A stretch of 64,000 nucleotides of DNA. Source: Typha latifolia. Taxonomy: Eukaryota > Streptophyta > Magnoliopsida > Poales > Typhaceae. The stretch lies in the NCBI GenBank assembly GCA_019914945.1, contig CM034112.1:248001-312000 (forward strand), read 5' to 3'. Below are positions 42,681 to 55,730 of the stretch, in pieces. The position numbers and the translations under genes were made by a program. Within the stretch, counting starts at the first letter, position 1. Each line of letters opens with the position of its first letter. Below the pieces are notes generated by a model. That model searched no databases. It was not told the DNA's origin and saw nothing but the letters and a program-made list of their open reading frames with translations.

Positions 42681-44203
42681 ATGGCGTTAAAAGTTTTCCT
42701 TAGAAAGATCAAGGTACTGGATTTTTCAGTTCATTTTCTTCTTCTTCTTTTTTAATCTTCCTTTAAAAGTTTTTTTTTTAATTTAAAAAAATCTTCCTTA
42801 GATTCATATTATCGTATTCAAATGCAGAAGAACTATCTCGTCGGCATCATATGAATGAATATCTCATATTTTTCATATGTAGCCGAGATGATACAGTGCC
42901 CAGATAACATCTTTTTCCTTTTCATATGCATTTTTTTCTGGTTGCATAAATCTAGAAAAAGATAGATGTTATCTTTATACGTTCATAGATTTAAAAAGAA
43001 CTTTTTGAAATCAATCCGTGGCTATGAGTGCTGATATGCTTCCAATTGTATGAATTTCTCTGATTATTGCCTCTAAGATAATCAAGATGAGAAGATATGC
43101 TGCAAAGGCAGTAAAGGATCAGGAGGCAGGAAAGAACAGGAGATGGACGGGAATATCGCATGGTTTTTATTCGGTGGAGACGGATGATAATTCTGAAGGC
43201 TCTGTACTTGCGCAGAGAGAACAGATAGAAGGTATGGAGGTATGGTTATTTGGAGCCTTTGATCAGCAATTGGGATGTGGAATTACTAAGTACTTGCAAT
43301 CTCATCTCTTTGGCAAGAATCTTGGTGAGGTATGAGTTTCGATTTAATCTATATCCTTGATTTCATGTGGAATTCTACTTTCTGTTTTGTTTTTTAAATA
43401 AGGAAGAGCAGTAATTGAATCGTTGCAATGCGGAGGCTTAATCATCCATATTTCATTGTCTTTAAGGATAAAATTAGGAGAAAAGTGAAAGAAACAATGA
43501 GGAAGGCTTACATTAGTACGAGGGCGAAGATACAAAAAGAAGAGGAAGCAAATGAAATTGGAGGATCCACGACCGCGCTTGTTATGAATGGTAAGAAGTT
43601 TGTCGTAGCACAACTTGGCGGATACCGAGCTGTAGTCTGTAAGGACGGCATGGCATTTGAGATAGGTCAGAAGTATCGGAAAAGAACGATATCAGGTGAA
43701 TGCGATTCTTTCTGATCTTCTGCTTATGCAGAGATTTTCAAAACAAGGATTTATGATGAGTCCCAGAAACAATCTCTTGCAGGCTTTTAGTTATTCTGTA
43801 ATTTAATCTGTTGAACTGAACAGGTCTGCTACAATTGAAATGTGCCAGTAGCATTGGAGGACACAAAGCTCTTCAAAGCTCACAACTTGTTGTCACTGCA
43901 CAGATTGTGGAGGCTGATACCAACTTCATCATATTAGCTAGTGATGGTGTATGGGAGGTAGATATCATTTTGAAGTTGCTGTATCATGAACTATATCTTA
44001 TCTGCCTTCTTCGAAGTTCAAATATAATGAGCAAATGATGAATTGTTTTTTTTTTTAAATTTCAGGTAATGAAATATCAAGAAGCTGTGGACTTGGTGAA
44101 CCACATTGAGGATGCTCAAAAGGCTGCAGAGTGTTTAGCAGAAGAGGCCCTTGCTAGAATGAGCAAAGCTACCATCTCCAGCATAGTTATTCGCTTTCAC
44201 TGA
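42681..44203 (+). CDS. PP2C-like protein lacking metal-binding residues (pseudo-phosphatase)
   Basis: Exons 42681-42713, 43087-43329, 43467-43695, 43824-43957 and 44066-44203 join in frame to 258 residues. An acceptor nine bases earlier (43078) would add three residues. The protein aligns by eye with the plant group called protein phosphatase 2C-like 44: SHGFYSVE, QREQIEGMEVWLFGAFD, RRKVKETMRKAYISTRAKI, GSTTALVMNGKKFVVAQLGGYRA (written as seen, in parts) and ILASDGVWEVMKYQEAVD. Key PP2C motifs have changed: the usual DGHGG reads DQQLG (residues 70-74) and GDSRA reads GGYRA. Only the Asp of ASDGVWE is kept. Loss of these manganese/magnesium ligands argues against normal phosphatase activity; a binding or regulatory role is inference. 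The gene converges on the PP2A B'' gene. Confidence 0.85.
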
Positions 44204-45004
44204 CCAGTGAATTTTCCTTTCTTTTTTTTCTACCCTCATTCTGATGAAATGCAACAATTCTGATCAGATGGTTTATGATCTGGTTAAGCAGAATTATGAT
44301 TGACATGTTAGATTAGTATTTAGTAAAACAACTATTTTTTTTTCTTCTCTTAACGATACTATTTGGATCCTATCAATTGTTTTTCATTTCTTAACTCTCG
44401 AGTATTCTTGGTATTTTATCAGGGAAGACAAGTGACTACAGAACAGTAAGGCAATGCAAAAGGGAAAAATAATAGTAAACATTTCTTCTCCCATTTTATT
44501 AATTGAATTTGAGAATCAAGACAAGTATGCAATATCCACTGGAAAATACAGGCCAGACTGGCAGGAAAACATAAATCTGAGGCCAAAACATCAGCCTAAT
44601 TCTTCTAAAAAGAGGAAACAAACAGCAGCTAAAGACGGCAAGCAGACATGAATTGATATCTTCATAAGACTTATGGTATCTGGTTCCAGATGTTGCTCAG
44701 GAATGTTCTGGGAATGGCATGTTCCCATCATATAGAACTGAGAATGCACGGATCAAATTCTGAGCATCATCTACAATGCAAAAATAATGGTGCCAAGTTC
44801 CTCCATGTACAAGTGAATTTCATGCAATTCATGCATCTCTCTTCCAATGCAGATTCTGAGTGAGAATCAACAAAACCACAACCATCTTGATATACCCTAC
44901 AGAGATGGAAAATTTTAGTAGGTTAAAAGGATGAATAGGACAAGTGCTTAACTTTCATAATCAACTTTTCTATCAACTACAAAGGAACTCACCTGAGTTC
45001 AAGC
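44204..45004. other. Shared 3' flank of convergent PP2C-like and PP2A B'' genes
   Basis: Both genes end here, 801 bases apart, so their 3' UTRs may lie close or overlap. A short plus-strand frame at 44454-44651 has no homology I recognise and is probably untranslated sequence. Confidence 0.5.
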
Positions 45005-48000
45005 TCAGAAAGGAGCCTCATGTGATTCATCCCAAGCATCCCCACTCCCATTGGAGGCATCTTCACCATCATCTTCCAATGACAGCCTAATATATTCTCT
45101 GTGAGCAAACCGATCCCATTCAGTCAAAGTTGGTTGCTCACGCTCCTGCATTCACATTGGAAGCATAAAGTTCCAGTCATATATATCAAAAATGAAAAAG
45201 GATAACGAGTAAGAATGGTGCACTCACCTGGCGAATAAGAAATGGATCACGACTTTCAAATGCAACAAACTTGTTTAGATTGAAAAGGATATTGAAGACA
45301 TTTCCTGACAATTTGCAGCCCTTAAAGTCTTGTAATGTAAAGTAACTTCTGTTCTGCAAAAATGTCAATAGGGAAACAGTTTAGAACTGATTAAAATTGC
45401 TGGTAACTTGTCTAGTTATTTAAGATGCAGATAAACCCATAGATGACAGAAGAATTGCAACCTCTGGTCCAATCATATCAATCATCTGGCATAAAATGTC
45501 TTCAAATAATACAGGTTCATTTGCCATGCATTCCATGCGATGCAACTGCTCCTCGTAAAAGAATTGCATTTCATTGGTCGTAAGAATTCCATTTCCATCC
45601 AAGTCTACGCACTTAAACCTGCAGATATCATAATTAATCAAATGCATTTAGATTAAATACCTAAATGTCCAAAAGAGTAACTGAGAACCCAAAGAGTGAA
45701 AGTTCTCAATGCAGTTATAATCAAATGGTTGAAGATTTACATAGATGTGTATTTAAGTTTCCCACGAACCAACTATCTTTGACAATGTATTATACAACAT
45801 CAAGGAGAATAAGGTCAAGTATCAGTTGCTAAGACAGTTATGAATCATGAAATGTTACCCAACAAAAGCATAATACAAAATGCAGGAAAAGTAAATGGTT
45901 TTCTCAATGACCAACTGCAGTCTGCAGGTGAGTAAAATGGCACATATGTATCAAAACAAGATGCAAATAGTCGAATGGTTTTCTGGCCAAAAATAAATGT
46001 AATCAGTCATTGAAGAGAGTAAATAAAACAAACTGAAGAATAATAAATAGGCAAACAAAATGACGACATAAGTGAGAAGTGAGTTAGATTACCAGTACTC
46101 AAGGCTAGGCTCAGATGACTTATCCTCCTCTGATAATATAAAATAGACAAAATCTTCATAGCCCATCTTTCCTTCAGCCTTGCTAGTAAATTTCCTTGCA
46201 ACCTATGATGCAGACTCCAGATTTAATACCATAAGCATAATCCTTTGTATTGTGGAGATATGACAAATACAATCTAAACTCATAACACCAAAAAGATGGC
46301 AAACCTGTGAGAAGATTCTATCAACAATCCTATATGTAAGGGCATGGTTTCCATATCTGATAAGATTTTCCTTATCAATCAAGAAATCATGATCAGTATC
46401 CAGCTCCCAAAATTTGCAATATATTACATAGAAGTGCTCATATGAGAAGTACCTGCAGAATATGAACAAGTTCAAAATGTTTCTTTTTGACATATTAAAT
46501 ACTTACTACACATGATCTCTGTACAGGTGAATGCTGATGACAAGCATCCTCTTCAACCAGTGATAAAATTACGGACAGTGAATTCAAATCCACAGCTCCA
46601 AAATGAGTTTGTCATTTTCTTCTTTTCTTTTTCTTTTTTTCTGAATAAGTTTGTCATTTTTAAGGGCACACAGTATTTTCATGGGAGCCAAAGAGAAATA
46701 TTAAATAGGTGGGAAAATGACTGGTATAAAGTTGTTCATCTAGTTTACAAGTTCAACTGTATTGCTCCTATGGAAACTTGGAACCAAGTTAAATAATTGG
46801 AATGGGAGAAACCTGTACGATCTAAGAAAATACTGGATATGCAGAATTTAGTTTCAGCAAAGTACCTTAAAACTTTGTTAATGTCCTCCTCTTCATCTGC
46901 ATGCTGCATTGCAGCAATTAAGTTTCCACGCTTTAGCTCCCTGAGTGTAAGCTGACCATTTCCAGATCTATTCATGTAATAGAATATTCTGTATATGACA
47001 GTTTCCGCTGCAACAGGTTTGTAGTAAAACATGAACCAGAGATGGCAAACATTGAGGTTATTGTACTGAAAGGAATTTCAAACCTACCATATCTTTGTTG
47101 AAACTCAGGTGTACTCTGTAGAAATTCCAACCCTGGATGACTGGCCAAAAGTTCTTGAAGAACAGGTCTGAAGTCCTCCTAGAATAAGTGAGAACTGAGT
47201 TTTAAATACATAAAAAAGAAGAAAGAAGTCCATGCAATCTGACTCAAAACTAGACCTCAAATCTTTGGCATGTATAATGCTGTACAAATAGGAGAACTGA
47301 CAAGACAACTGTGATTACACTAATGGAAATCAAAAAGCACAAACCTGAGTAAGGTACTTGTGATCTGGATGCTTCAAAACCATATATATTTGATTTGCTA
47401 TATCCATAGTCATCATGTTGCTATTAACCCAAAAGTCAACAAAGGCGTCTCTGAAAGAAAACCAAGAGGGCCAGCTCCATCAGAGTCTAAATCTATTTTA
47501 ATCAGTATGCGGTTTACTCTGTCCTAGTCACAGAAAATTAATAATTTGCCATTTGAAAAATCAAACACTAAAATGTGCAAACCTTGTTACAATGCCAACA
47601 CAATCGGCATCAACTTTTCTGAAAAGGGCAGTGTTAAAGAATGATGGTAACTTGCAGATTTCTTTTGTGACAGATTTGAATTCTGATATTTTCAAAGGAA
47701 AAGATCAGCCAATTCAAATCACTTGGAAAAGAATGTCAAATAGGGTTTTCAGAATGTCAAATAGAGTTTTACCTTGAACTTGGAGACCCTCCAAGTGGCA
47801 ATAGAAAATCTCATCAATTCTAGATAAGCACTCCTCTTTTAGTTTATTTGGAAGTGGGCGTCCATTTTGGAAATAGAACTGCCAGAAAACAAGCACTTTG
47901 TTAGAATCAACACCACAATAATGAATTATGCGTCCAAAATTGCAACAGAATGGGTCATAAATACAAGGATAGTTGATACCTGAGGTATGACTTCTCTAAC

Positions 48001-49236
48001 TGGCTCACTGATAACTTTCTTGGAAGACCCTAAAGATGAAGGGCCTAGACTTCCACCTCGTTTCAAAAAGCGGGGAGAACAAGAGACACTTCTTGGTGAG
48101 AGTGGAGGTGCACTACCAGCAGAGAAAATGGAGGGCAATGAATTGCTAGCAGCAGCATTTGTACTGCTTGCAATCCCAGGAACATTAAATGGCACATATC
48201 CCTTTGCTTCCTCAATCAAAGATTGCACCTACAAGAAAATGTAGGTAGTGAGGAGAATTCCTACAAAAAGTAAATAGGAGAATCAGAAAATAAACGCTTA
48301 AACAGATTTGAGGTGCCTTTGAGATGCTCGCAGAAATGGCTGAAGAACAAAACCAGATGCCTGCATCTTTGCAATTTGCATGTCTAGATTGACGCAAGCC
48401 ATGAGCTTCCTTATGTTATCCGTATTCATGCTTCTATTTCACAACTTTATCTTCCTTAGTGAGCTAAATGCAATTTCGAAGGATGATAAAATTTGCTCCT
48501 AATGATTTGCATAGCATCAAAATTCTGACTTATCTTTAGAATGTTGATCTGCACATCACTTAGGTGAATGGTATCGTTTTGTCACCACACCCAACAGTAG
48601 TGTGCTTCGAGTCAAATAAATAACCTCTCAATTTAATGAGGGTAAGGTACAAAACATTTGCTTTTCCATAAGGGGAAGCCTAGTTCATTCTAGTATCCAT
48701 GGAAACATTCTAGCACAGAGGGATCCAGAAAAGAATGGATAATTATGTACCATGATACAACTTCCTAACTTTCTTATCTTCGAATATCCACCAAATCATG
48801 CTATAACAGCCAGGCTGATGCCAATAATAATTTACTTCACTGGCATCAAAATCTACGGCGCTGCAATATGAGTAAGCTAACGCTATTAAAGCTTCCCCTG
48901 ACATTTCCAAAACCAGACTCAGTTAATTGTAATATATATCAATAACCTACACCAACAATTTCCTGCCTTTTTTACTAATCGATTAATTCATTAATCCTTT
49001 GGGAACCGTCTTCTCGTTCCGCAGCTCCGAAATCAAAATCCCAATTCCTCCATCATAAAGAGATAGTAAGGTCAAAAGAAGATTACCATCTTAACGGTCT
49101 CGGGAAGCGCAAGCCACTGGATGTAGAGCTGCTCGACAATGTAAGGATTCTCCTTCAATGCTAATGGCGAGACTTCCGAGAGCTGCAGCAGCTCGGGATC
49201 GACCGACGCCACATCCCTCATCATTTCCACATCCAT
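45005..49236 (-). CDS. PP2A regulatory subunit B'' (PR72 family, EF-hand)
   Basis: Twelve exons, 49236-49087, 48228-47980, 47878-47773, 47682-47583, 47450-47345, 47178-47088, 47007-46866, 46452-46305, 46202-46093, 45618-45462, 45353-45228 and 45145-45005, join in frame to 541 residues, the usual length. Hallmarks include [40 protein letters not shown] and RLSMEEDGEDA. Two EF-hand loops show: D334-x-D-x-D and the canonical D406-x-D-x-N-x-I with Glu417 in position 12. B'' subunits target protein phosphatase 2A to substrates and bind calcium. The N-terminal 50-130 region is Ser/Pro-rich and probably flexible. The related TON2/FASS protein is less similar in its N-terminus. A telo-box-like AAACCCTA at 49347-49354 lies in the leader. 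Confidence 0.95.
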
Positions 49237-50034
49237 TTCGACCGTTCTTAATATCAAGCGACAGATGTAGAAGAACAAAGCTCAGATCCTCAAATCACTC
49301 GAAAAAGAAACACCAAATCGACGCCATGCGCTCATCGATCCACCTCAAACCCTAGTGGCATCTCATCCATTACTCGCTCGGGGAGTTGAACGAGGGATCG
49401 ATCCTCTCATTCTCAATAAAAGAGAAGCAATTATTTACAATAGATTACGATCGAGCCAAATCGAGACGAGGATTTCTTCTCGGAGTCGAAGGCGATTTAG
49501 ATCGAAGCCCAAGGAAGAAGAGGAAGAGAATTCAAGAATTCAACAGCCGAAACGGCTTCTGTGGAGGAGCATAACGGGGAAGGGAATCCACCGTGGTGCA
49601 CACTAATCTTGGCGCAGATGGCCTGATTTGGGCCGTCCGATCTATGCGATGGCAAGACGAGAATGCGAGGATGGTCAATGCTTCTCTGCGGACGTGGGGG
49701 ACGAATATTTTGTATGCGGACATAGGCGTCCTCACGTGACTGGCTACAATTATTCATTCTACTGGATAGGCTCGAGAGGAGCATTTCAAATGCTGAGGTG
49801 GAGACAGGCTGTTTGACTTTTCTCGTATTTAGTCAAAACGTGTTTAAAGGATTTGTTAATGGATTAATTAATCCCTTTGACAGCAATGTTATGATCTTCG
49901 TGGGGGCACAGCAACCCCATATAGATTGCTAACTTTATTTACAAATAGACTCCTCTGTTTAGGTATATTTGCTACAAACTACCTCTCATCAACAAAGTTA
50001 TGTACAAAGAATTCCTGAAATAGGAAAAGGAGAC

Positions 50035-50102
50035 CTTCTTCTTCTTCTTCTTCTTCTTCTTCTTCTTCTTCTTCTTCTTCTTCTTCTTCTTCTTCTTCTT
50101 CT
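50035..50102 (+). repeat. (CTT)n microsatellite, about 22 units
   Basis: Uninterrupted CTT repeats over 68 bases. The plus-strand poly-Leu reading frame here is an artefact. GAA/TTC tracts are often length-variable. Confidence 0.95.
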
Positions 50103-50772
50103 CCTCATGATCATACTGTGGAATCAGTTAAGAAAAAAAAAAACCTCAAGCTGATATAGGCCTCAGATGCTTGAGAACGATTCGTGTTCTCATAATTGGC
50201 AGCCATATGATATTTGCTATCAATTGGCAATCAAGTAATCAAAATCCATAATGAAAGTACCTTTGGAGAAAGTACAATCCAAGACTCTGTTTTTATTCTC
50301 TTAGTAGGTTAGAGGCGTAAGATGTCTGTTGCTATGCAAGATCAAAAGTATCACCACTGGCCAAAAGGGCAAATCTATGTTACTACTTAGCAGTGGTTTT
50401 AGCCATAGGTATACTTATATTTAAAACATAGCTGCACCATAGAAGATTAAAACAACTAATTTGACTTTATAATCATGAATTCTACTGTCATATATATTAA
50501 CTTTGAAGGAGTATATAATGCAAATTAAAGATCTTGTTTAAGTCTCTTGATACGTGTCGTTACCGACTACGGAGATCTAAGTTTGCAATGCCCAAGGCTT
50601 TGAAGCCGACTACTTATCTAAAGCTGGAACTACGCCGAGTTGGTTTGCTTTAACCAAGATAAGCTATACGCTAAAGTCCTGATAGCATGGCACTTATCCG
50701 CTGGATTAGCCCAGCCTGCAGCTACTGAGACTTCTGAAATTCACAAAGTAAAAGTTTGAGCCAGTACTTGAA

Positions 50773-50799
50773 ACTACTACTACTACTACTACTACTACT
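50773..50799 (+). repeat. (ACT)9 microsatellite
   Basis: Nine ACT units in intergenic DNA. Confidence 0.9.
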
Positions 50800-51191
50800 A
50801 TAGTACTATGCCCAGGACAATATAACTCCTGGTATAAGTATAAAAGAATTCTCCGAATGGCATAATAGTTAGATAACATCTGTCATATCCAGTGATAATA
50901 GAAGGCATCCCATCCACTAACAATAATCATTGATAATAAATTCATAATGTGTATACTTCTTCAGGTTCTCAGAAGTAACTCGACAGTAATATAATCGTAT
51001 GGAACGCTAAAATGAATGCACAATCATAATTCTGAAAGGAGTACAACCTATACTCACAAATCATACATAAATCAGCACATAATTCTGAAAGTTCTCATAA
51101 CCACACTGGTATGAAGAACACCAGTATATACAGGGTTATGAACTGATGGATAAGTTTTTCTCACATCATTGGTATAGGTAAGGAGTTCAAC

Positions 51192-54100
51192 CTACACCCT
51201 TAAATCGGTCAAGTAGTTCGTTTTCATTGGGCTGACTTTTGGAGAAAGACCATCAGGATGGAGTGGATTCAATCCAATTGGCAGAGTGTTCTCCAATGAG
51301 CTGAATGGTATGTGATTTGGTCGCTGAACTGCCTTTTTGATCGGACGCAAGCAGGCGAGGTGGCTGTTAAGCTGGTTGTTGCAAATGGGTAGTTTGCTAA
51401 CTTGAGTTGCTGCTTCCTTTTCCTTGACTACTGGAGCTCCAGAAGGATCCTGTTAGTAGAACAAATTTAAAGTTTTTGGTGCATAGATTTATAACTAATC
51501 CAGTGACTTAGTATGAAGTCAAATTAAGCTAAAAATAACCAGCAATTGTGATTCTGATAAAAATCGTTGCTCAAATTCCAACTGAACTTCAAAAGAGCGT
51601 ATAAATATATAAACATGTAAGGTTGAAGACTAACGTACCCCGAGCAGAAGAAAAGTGAAAGGTTGCTTGTTATTATCTTCCTTAAAATGGATCTCGATAA
51701 GCTTTCGCAAATCGGAAAGACTTGAATTTTTGAGTAATTTCAACTTCTTTATGAGGTTTCCCGGAAATTCTTTCGATGCTTCCCACTTAACATAAACATC
51801 TATCAACCCATCGGTCTCCACTCCATCAGATTTGCTGGTCTCCTTAAGATCTTCAGGTTCTTCAAAAGAAATGTGTCTTTTAAGTGGCTCAGCTTCTTCT
51901 AATTTCTTGTCATCTGTGAGGTGAAGAGATGCAAGCGGCACAAGCAGTGCAGAGTCTGGGCTTTCAGTCACTCTTACATCACATAAAAGATTATTAGATA
52001 AGCCGCCTATTTCTGGCATGAACTTATTGTCAACTGCTAATGGAGACGGCTGCATGTTTTCATTGCCAAATCTTTGTTTTGAAGGTGTTTGAACTTTGAC
52101 CTGTCGACTTACTTCTCGATAGTTACCGCAAAGTCTGAAAATATTTTGAATTCGTGTTTTCCTCGCATCAACAGAATCCATTGAAGATTCCATGAGACCC
52201 TGTCCATCTCCAACAAACTTTTCATTTGCATCCCTGCCAAACTCAGCATCATCATACGTCTCAGGATCACCCTCGGTCATCCTCGTCCTAACATGATCTA
52301 TGTTTTCTTCTACTACCTCCTTATCCACCTCATCTTCCCCAGTACTTTCTTTGTCTTCTCCTTCTTCATCTTCCTCAAAGACTGTGCTCAGTGACACCTT
52401 ATCTGGGAATCTCAGCAAATTGGCATCAGGTTCGTCTTCCCTTCTGGGAGGACAAGAGTTCTGCAGTGAGCGGTTCCAGTGATTAACAGGCTGGTGAAGG
52501 TCTTCCTTTATCTCTTTTACATCTTGAATAACTGGTTGATCCCCCATGTCCAGTTCCATAGATTTCACCATTCCTTGATCTCCTGTATACATTTCTGACA
52601 ACCGCTTCATAAACCTTCCTCCTTCTAGGTCCGGCAATGAGGCCTCACCGACATTGCCTCCTTCACACTCTACTTCTTGTAGACGACGCTTCAGCATATT
52701 GAGCTCCTCTTGTTGTTGCAGCATCTTCTCTTCCATCTTCATCAATTCGAGCCTCAAGACCTCAGTTCTTTCTACGACCTTTGAATTTATCTCTTCTTCC
52801 TTCGCTGCTGCTCCTCTTCCTTCAATCAACTTAAGATTGACCCTCAACTGTGCTAATTCTTTCTCTTTCTGCACTAGTTCTTTATGGGCTGCATCACGCT
52901 CTTTTTCTTTTAGCTTGTTCTCCATTTGGAGCTTATAAATGAACTGGTTCATTGCTGCAATTCTCGAGTTCAGGAGAACAGATGATTCCTCAGAAATCGT
53001 TTTCTCCCTCGGAGTCGACATGTGAGCAGCACGGACGATGCACTTTGCTTTAGCCCCATACTCGAGAGTAGATATGGTCTTATGCAACTCTTTAGGATCA
53101 GGGCTAGCACATAGAATCATCAAAATCTTCGATTTATCATCCTCAAAAGAATCCTGAAAACTCATAGGGTAGATAAAAGAATCTGAGTCATCTAAAATTT
53201 AAAAAAAAAATGATAAGAGAAGTCATTGGAATGCAATGATTACCTGTAGAAGCATTGTAAGTTTGCTATCCCTAAAGGGAACATGAGAATCACCATTTGC
53301 AATAGATTCAACCACTCTTTTCAGTGCTATGTTTCCTTGATTTATTTTTGCCGTCTGCATAAGATTCATCAAGAAGTAAGTCAATACGAGAGAATGAATC
53401 CTTATTAGAATTTAAATAGATCAATCACTTATCTATCAGTATCACGAACATAACAGATAACAGTACCTGCATTTTTGCTTCAAATCCAGTTTGGCCAGCA
53501 GCTTCTATGTTTTCAGAACCAGCCATATCAACAAGCATTAGCCGTCCTCCCACCGATGGAATATCCAGGATTATCTGTTACCAATTCAGAGAGAAGTAAT
53601 GTAGATTGGATTTAAATTAAGATAGCTCAAAGTTTCAAAAGAAACCCAAGATAAAAACGCAGCAAACCATGCAGTGGCTCCGAGAGCTTCTCTCGTTGCA
53701 AAGGGTGCTTTTAACAATCCGCCGCTTTTCGACTTTGGCGACTTCTCTTGATATTTTTCCAGCTTCATTTCCAGATATATAGGTTGCATTCTTGGCCTTC
53801 TTCCCCATCACTTCCAGCCTAACCTGTGTATGCCACAAAATGAAAATTGAAACACACTATTGTTCATATCTGACTAACCATGGCACCACCTACTTTCTTC
53901 AGTTAATTATAAGAACCTATAGAACTCGCAACACTCCAACAACAATCTCTACATCAACGGGAAAATATCATTTGCACTAGCAAACAACAATCAAAAGACT
54001 AGTTCAATGGAAACTGGAGTACCTTGAAGGCAAACTTATTAGCAAATATTTCAGGGAAAATGAGTAGACAAAAAGATATAATCGCATCCAGCCTTTTCTT

Positions 54101-55132
54101 TTCTGAATTCAGGTACCTAAATCAGTAGAAACCATTATTTTATACGACATTTTTCTTTGCTCAATCAATCATAAAAAAAACTAATCAGCACTATAAAGTG
54201 TTAATTGCTTATTTGGAAATGGGCTGCCAGTAACTTTTCATAAAGAAAAGTCATGTTTACTCCAATTGATAAAAATGAACAGAACTATAAAAAAAACATT
54301 AGGAATTAAGATAAGGATTGCATCTCCTAAGATGCCTAAGATTTCATTAAAAAAACTTTTAACTACGCCAATCACTGACTACTAGAACCTCAGAGAACCT
54401 TTAGAATGTGAAGAAATCAAGCCAAATTGCCTAAGAATTTTTAGAAACCAAGAAACAAAAGGGAAAGTTAGTTACCTTAGCGGTGTTTCCTCTTGGAAGC
54501 CCCGCGTTTGCTCCGCCGCCGTGTGAGTTCCCCGAGAGAAGATCGTAGATCTCCTCGTTGTAGATCTCCAAGACAGCAACTTGGACAAACAAACCGAGCC
54601 CAAATCCCGCATCATCCCCACCGCTCTCCCGATCTCCTTCCCCGAGTATATCCCTCAGAGCCCTGTACACAATCCCCGGTTGCTTCGAGCACCCAAACAT
54701 CGTGTGGCTCTTCCCGGACCCCGTCGGGCCGTACACCATGAGCGTGCACTTCGCGCCCAACCGCACGCCTTCGATCCTCGACTCCACGAACCTCTTGTAG
54801 AAACCCTCGAGATCTTCGGTCTCGGAGACCGAGACGCCGTCGAGGCTGAAGTCGCGGTACCCGATGTCGGTCCGGACGCGAACCGAATGGCCGTCTTGAG
54901 GAATCTCAAGGGCTGAGACGGGTTTATCCTTCCGGTCAGGGTAGTCGCGGATCCGGCCGATGACTTCCACCGGGTGTTCGGTTGGAATTGTCTCTTTGGC
55001 AGCTGAAAGAGGACCGGGAGATGGGTGAGCACCATTCTTTGGGTTTGGGAAATGGAGACGATGCTTGGATTGAGGGGTCTTGATGGGAGTTTGCTGCCCT
55101 GGCGATGGTCTTGGAGACGGCGTTGGAGCCAT
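51192..55132 (-). CDS. KIN10A: Kinesin-10 family protein KIN-10A (PAKRP2, phragmoplast)
   Basis: Six exons, 55132-54476, 53823-53668, 53574-53467, 53354-53244, 53153-51639 and 51449-51192, join in frame to 934 residues. The N-terminal motor (about 54-385) has EHPVEVIGRIRDYPDRKDK, the P-loop GPTGSGKS (135-142), switch I NERSSRSH (262-269) and switch II LVDMAGSE (285-292). VRLEVMGKKAKNATYISG and STLEYGAKAKCIVRAAH match Arabidopsis PAKRP2. A coiled coil follows at about 410-530, then an acidic, less conserved tail. PAKRP2 is a plus-end motor on phragmoplast microtubules, thought to carry Golgi-derived vesicles to the forming cell plate. A perfect MSA element lies upstream, which fits expression at mitosis. 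Confidence 0.95.
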
Positions 55133-55345
55133 GAAAAAAGACCCAGAAAATTGGAGGACAAAAGAGATGGGTTTTAGGCTTTTGGGCTTCTTGCTTCTTC
55201 AAAAGAGAAATGAAAATTAGGGTTTTGAAGAGGATCAGGAAGAACAGGGAAAGTAGAAGAAGGTAGATCTTAAGGGCTTCTTTGAATTCTTGGAAGCAAG
55301 AAAAGGAAAGAGTAGAAAAGAGCAGTTTGGAATTTGAATGAAATG

Positions 55346-55356
55346 TAGCCGTTGGG
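55346..55356 (-). promoter_or_regulatory. Mitosis-specific activator (MSA) element of KIN10A
   Basis: Read on the minus strand (gene orientation) the sequence is CCCAACGGCTA, a full match to the MSA consensus YCYAACGGYYA bound by three-repeat MYB (MYB3R) factors. It lies 214 bases upstream of the KIN10A start codon. MSA elements drive G2/M expression of cytokinesis genes in plants. Confidence 0.75.
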
Positions 55357-55390
55357 AGTCCTAACGTCTATTTTCTCGGGATCGCCTCAA

Positions 55391-55730
55391 ATGCAGGAGG
55401 AAGAGCGGAAGGACGGACGGGATGCAGAAAGATTTCTATGCGGGGGTAGAGATCTGCCGTCCAACTACGCACGCATAGCCGATGCAGTAAGCGGATAGAT
55501 GACGGCGTACGAATCTCGTTGCAGCTAATGGACCACATTCGCCCCAGCGAATAACCCATAATGCAGGAGGAAGAGCGGAAGGACGGACGGGATGCAGAAA
55601 GATTTCTATGCGGGGGTAGAGATCTGCCGTCCAACTACGCACGCATAGCCGATGCAGTAAGCGGATAGATGACGGCGTACGAATCTCGTTGCAGCTAATG
55701 GACGACATTCGCCCCAGCGAATAACCCATA
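55391..55730. repeat. 170-bp tandem duplication upstream of KIN10A
   Basis: Copy one is 55391-55560 and copy two 55561-55730; both start ATGCAGGAGGAAGAGCGGAA. I see one difference, near the end (GGACCACA versus GGACGACA). The repeat is GC-rich and lies 259-598 bases upstream of the KIN10A start. Minus-strand reading frames across it simply repeat the same peptide and have no domain. Confidence 0.93.

Larger units (their letters stand above)
49237..51191. other. Intergenic region between PP2A B'' and KIN-10A
   Basis: 49237-49700 is leader and promoter of the B'' gene. A higher-GC stretch at about 50530-50720 stands out from the AT-rich surroundings but has no long frame; it could be 3' UTR of the kinesin gene or a non-coding RNA. 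Two trinucleotide microsatellites are listed separately. Confidence 0.5.

Noticed and set aside
50000..50154. Poly-Leu plus-strand frame
   Set aside because: Encoded entirely by the CTT microsatellite.
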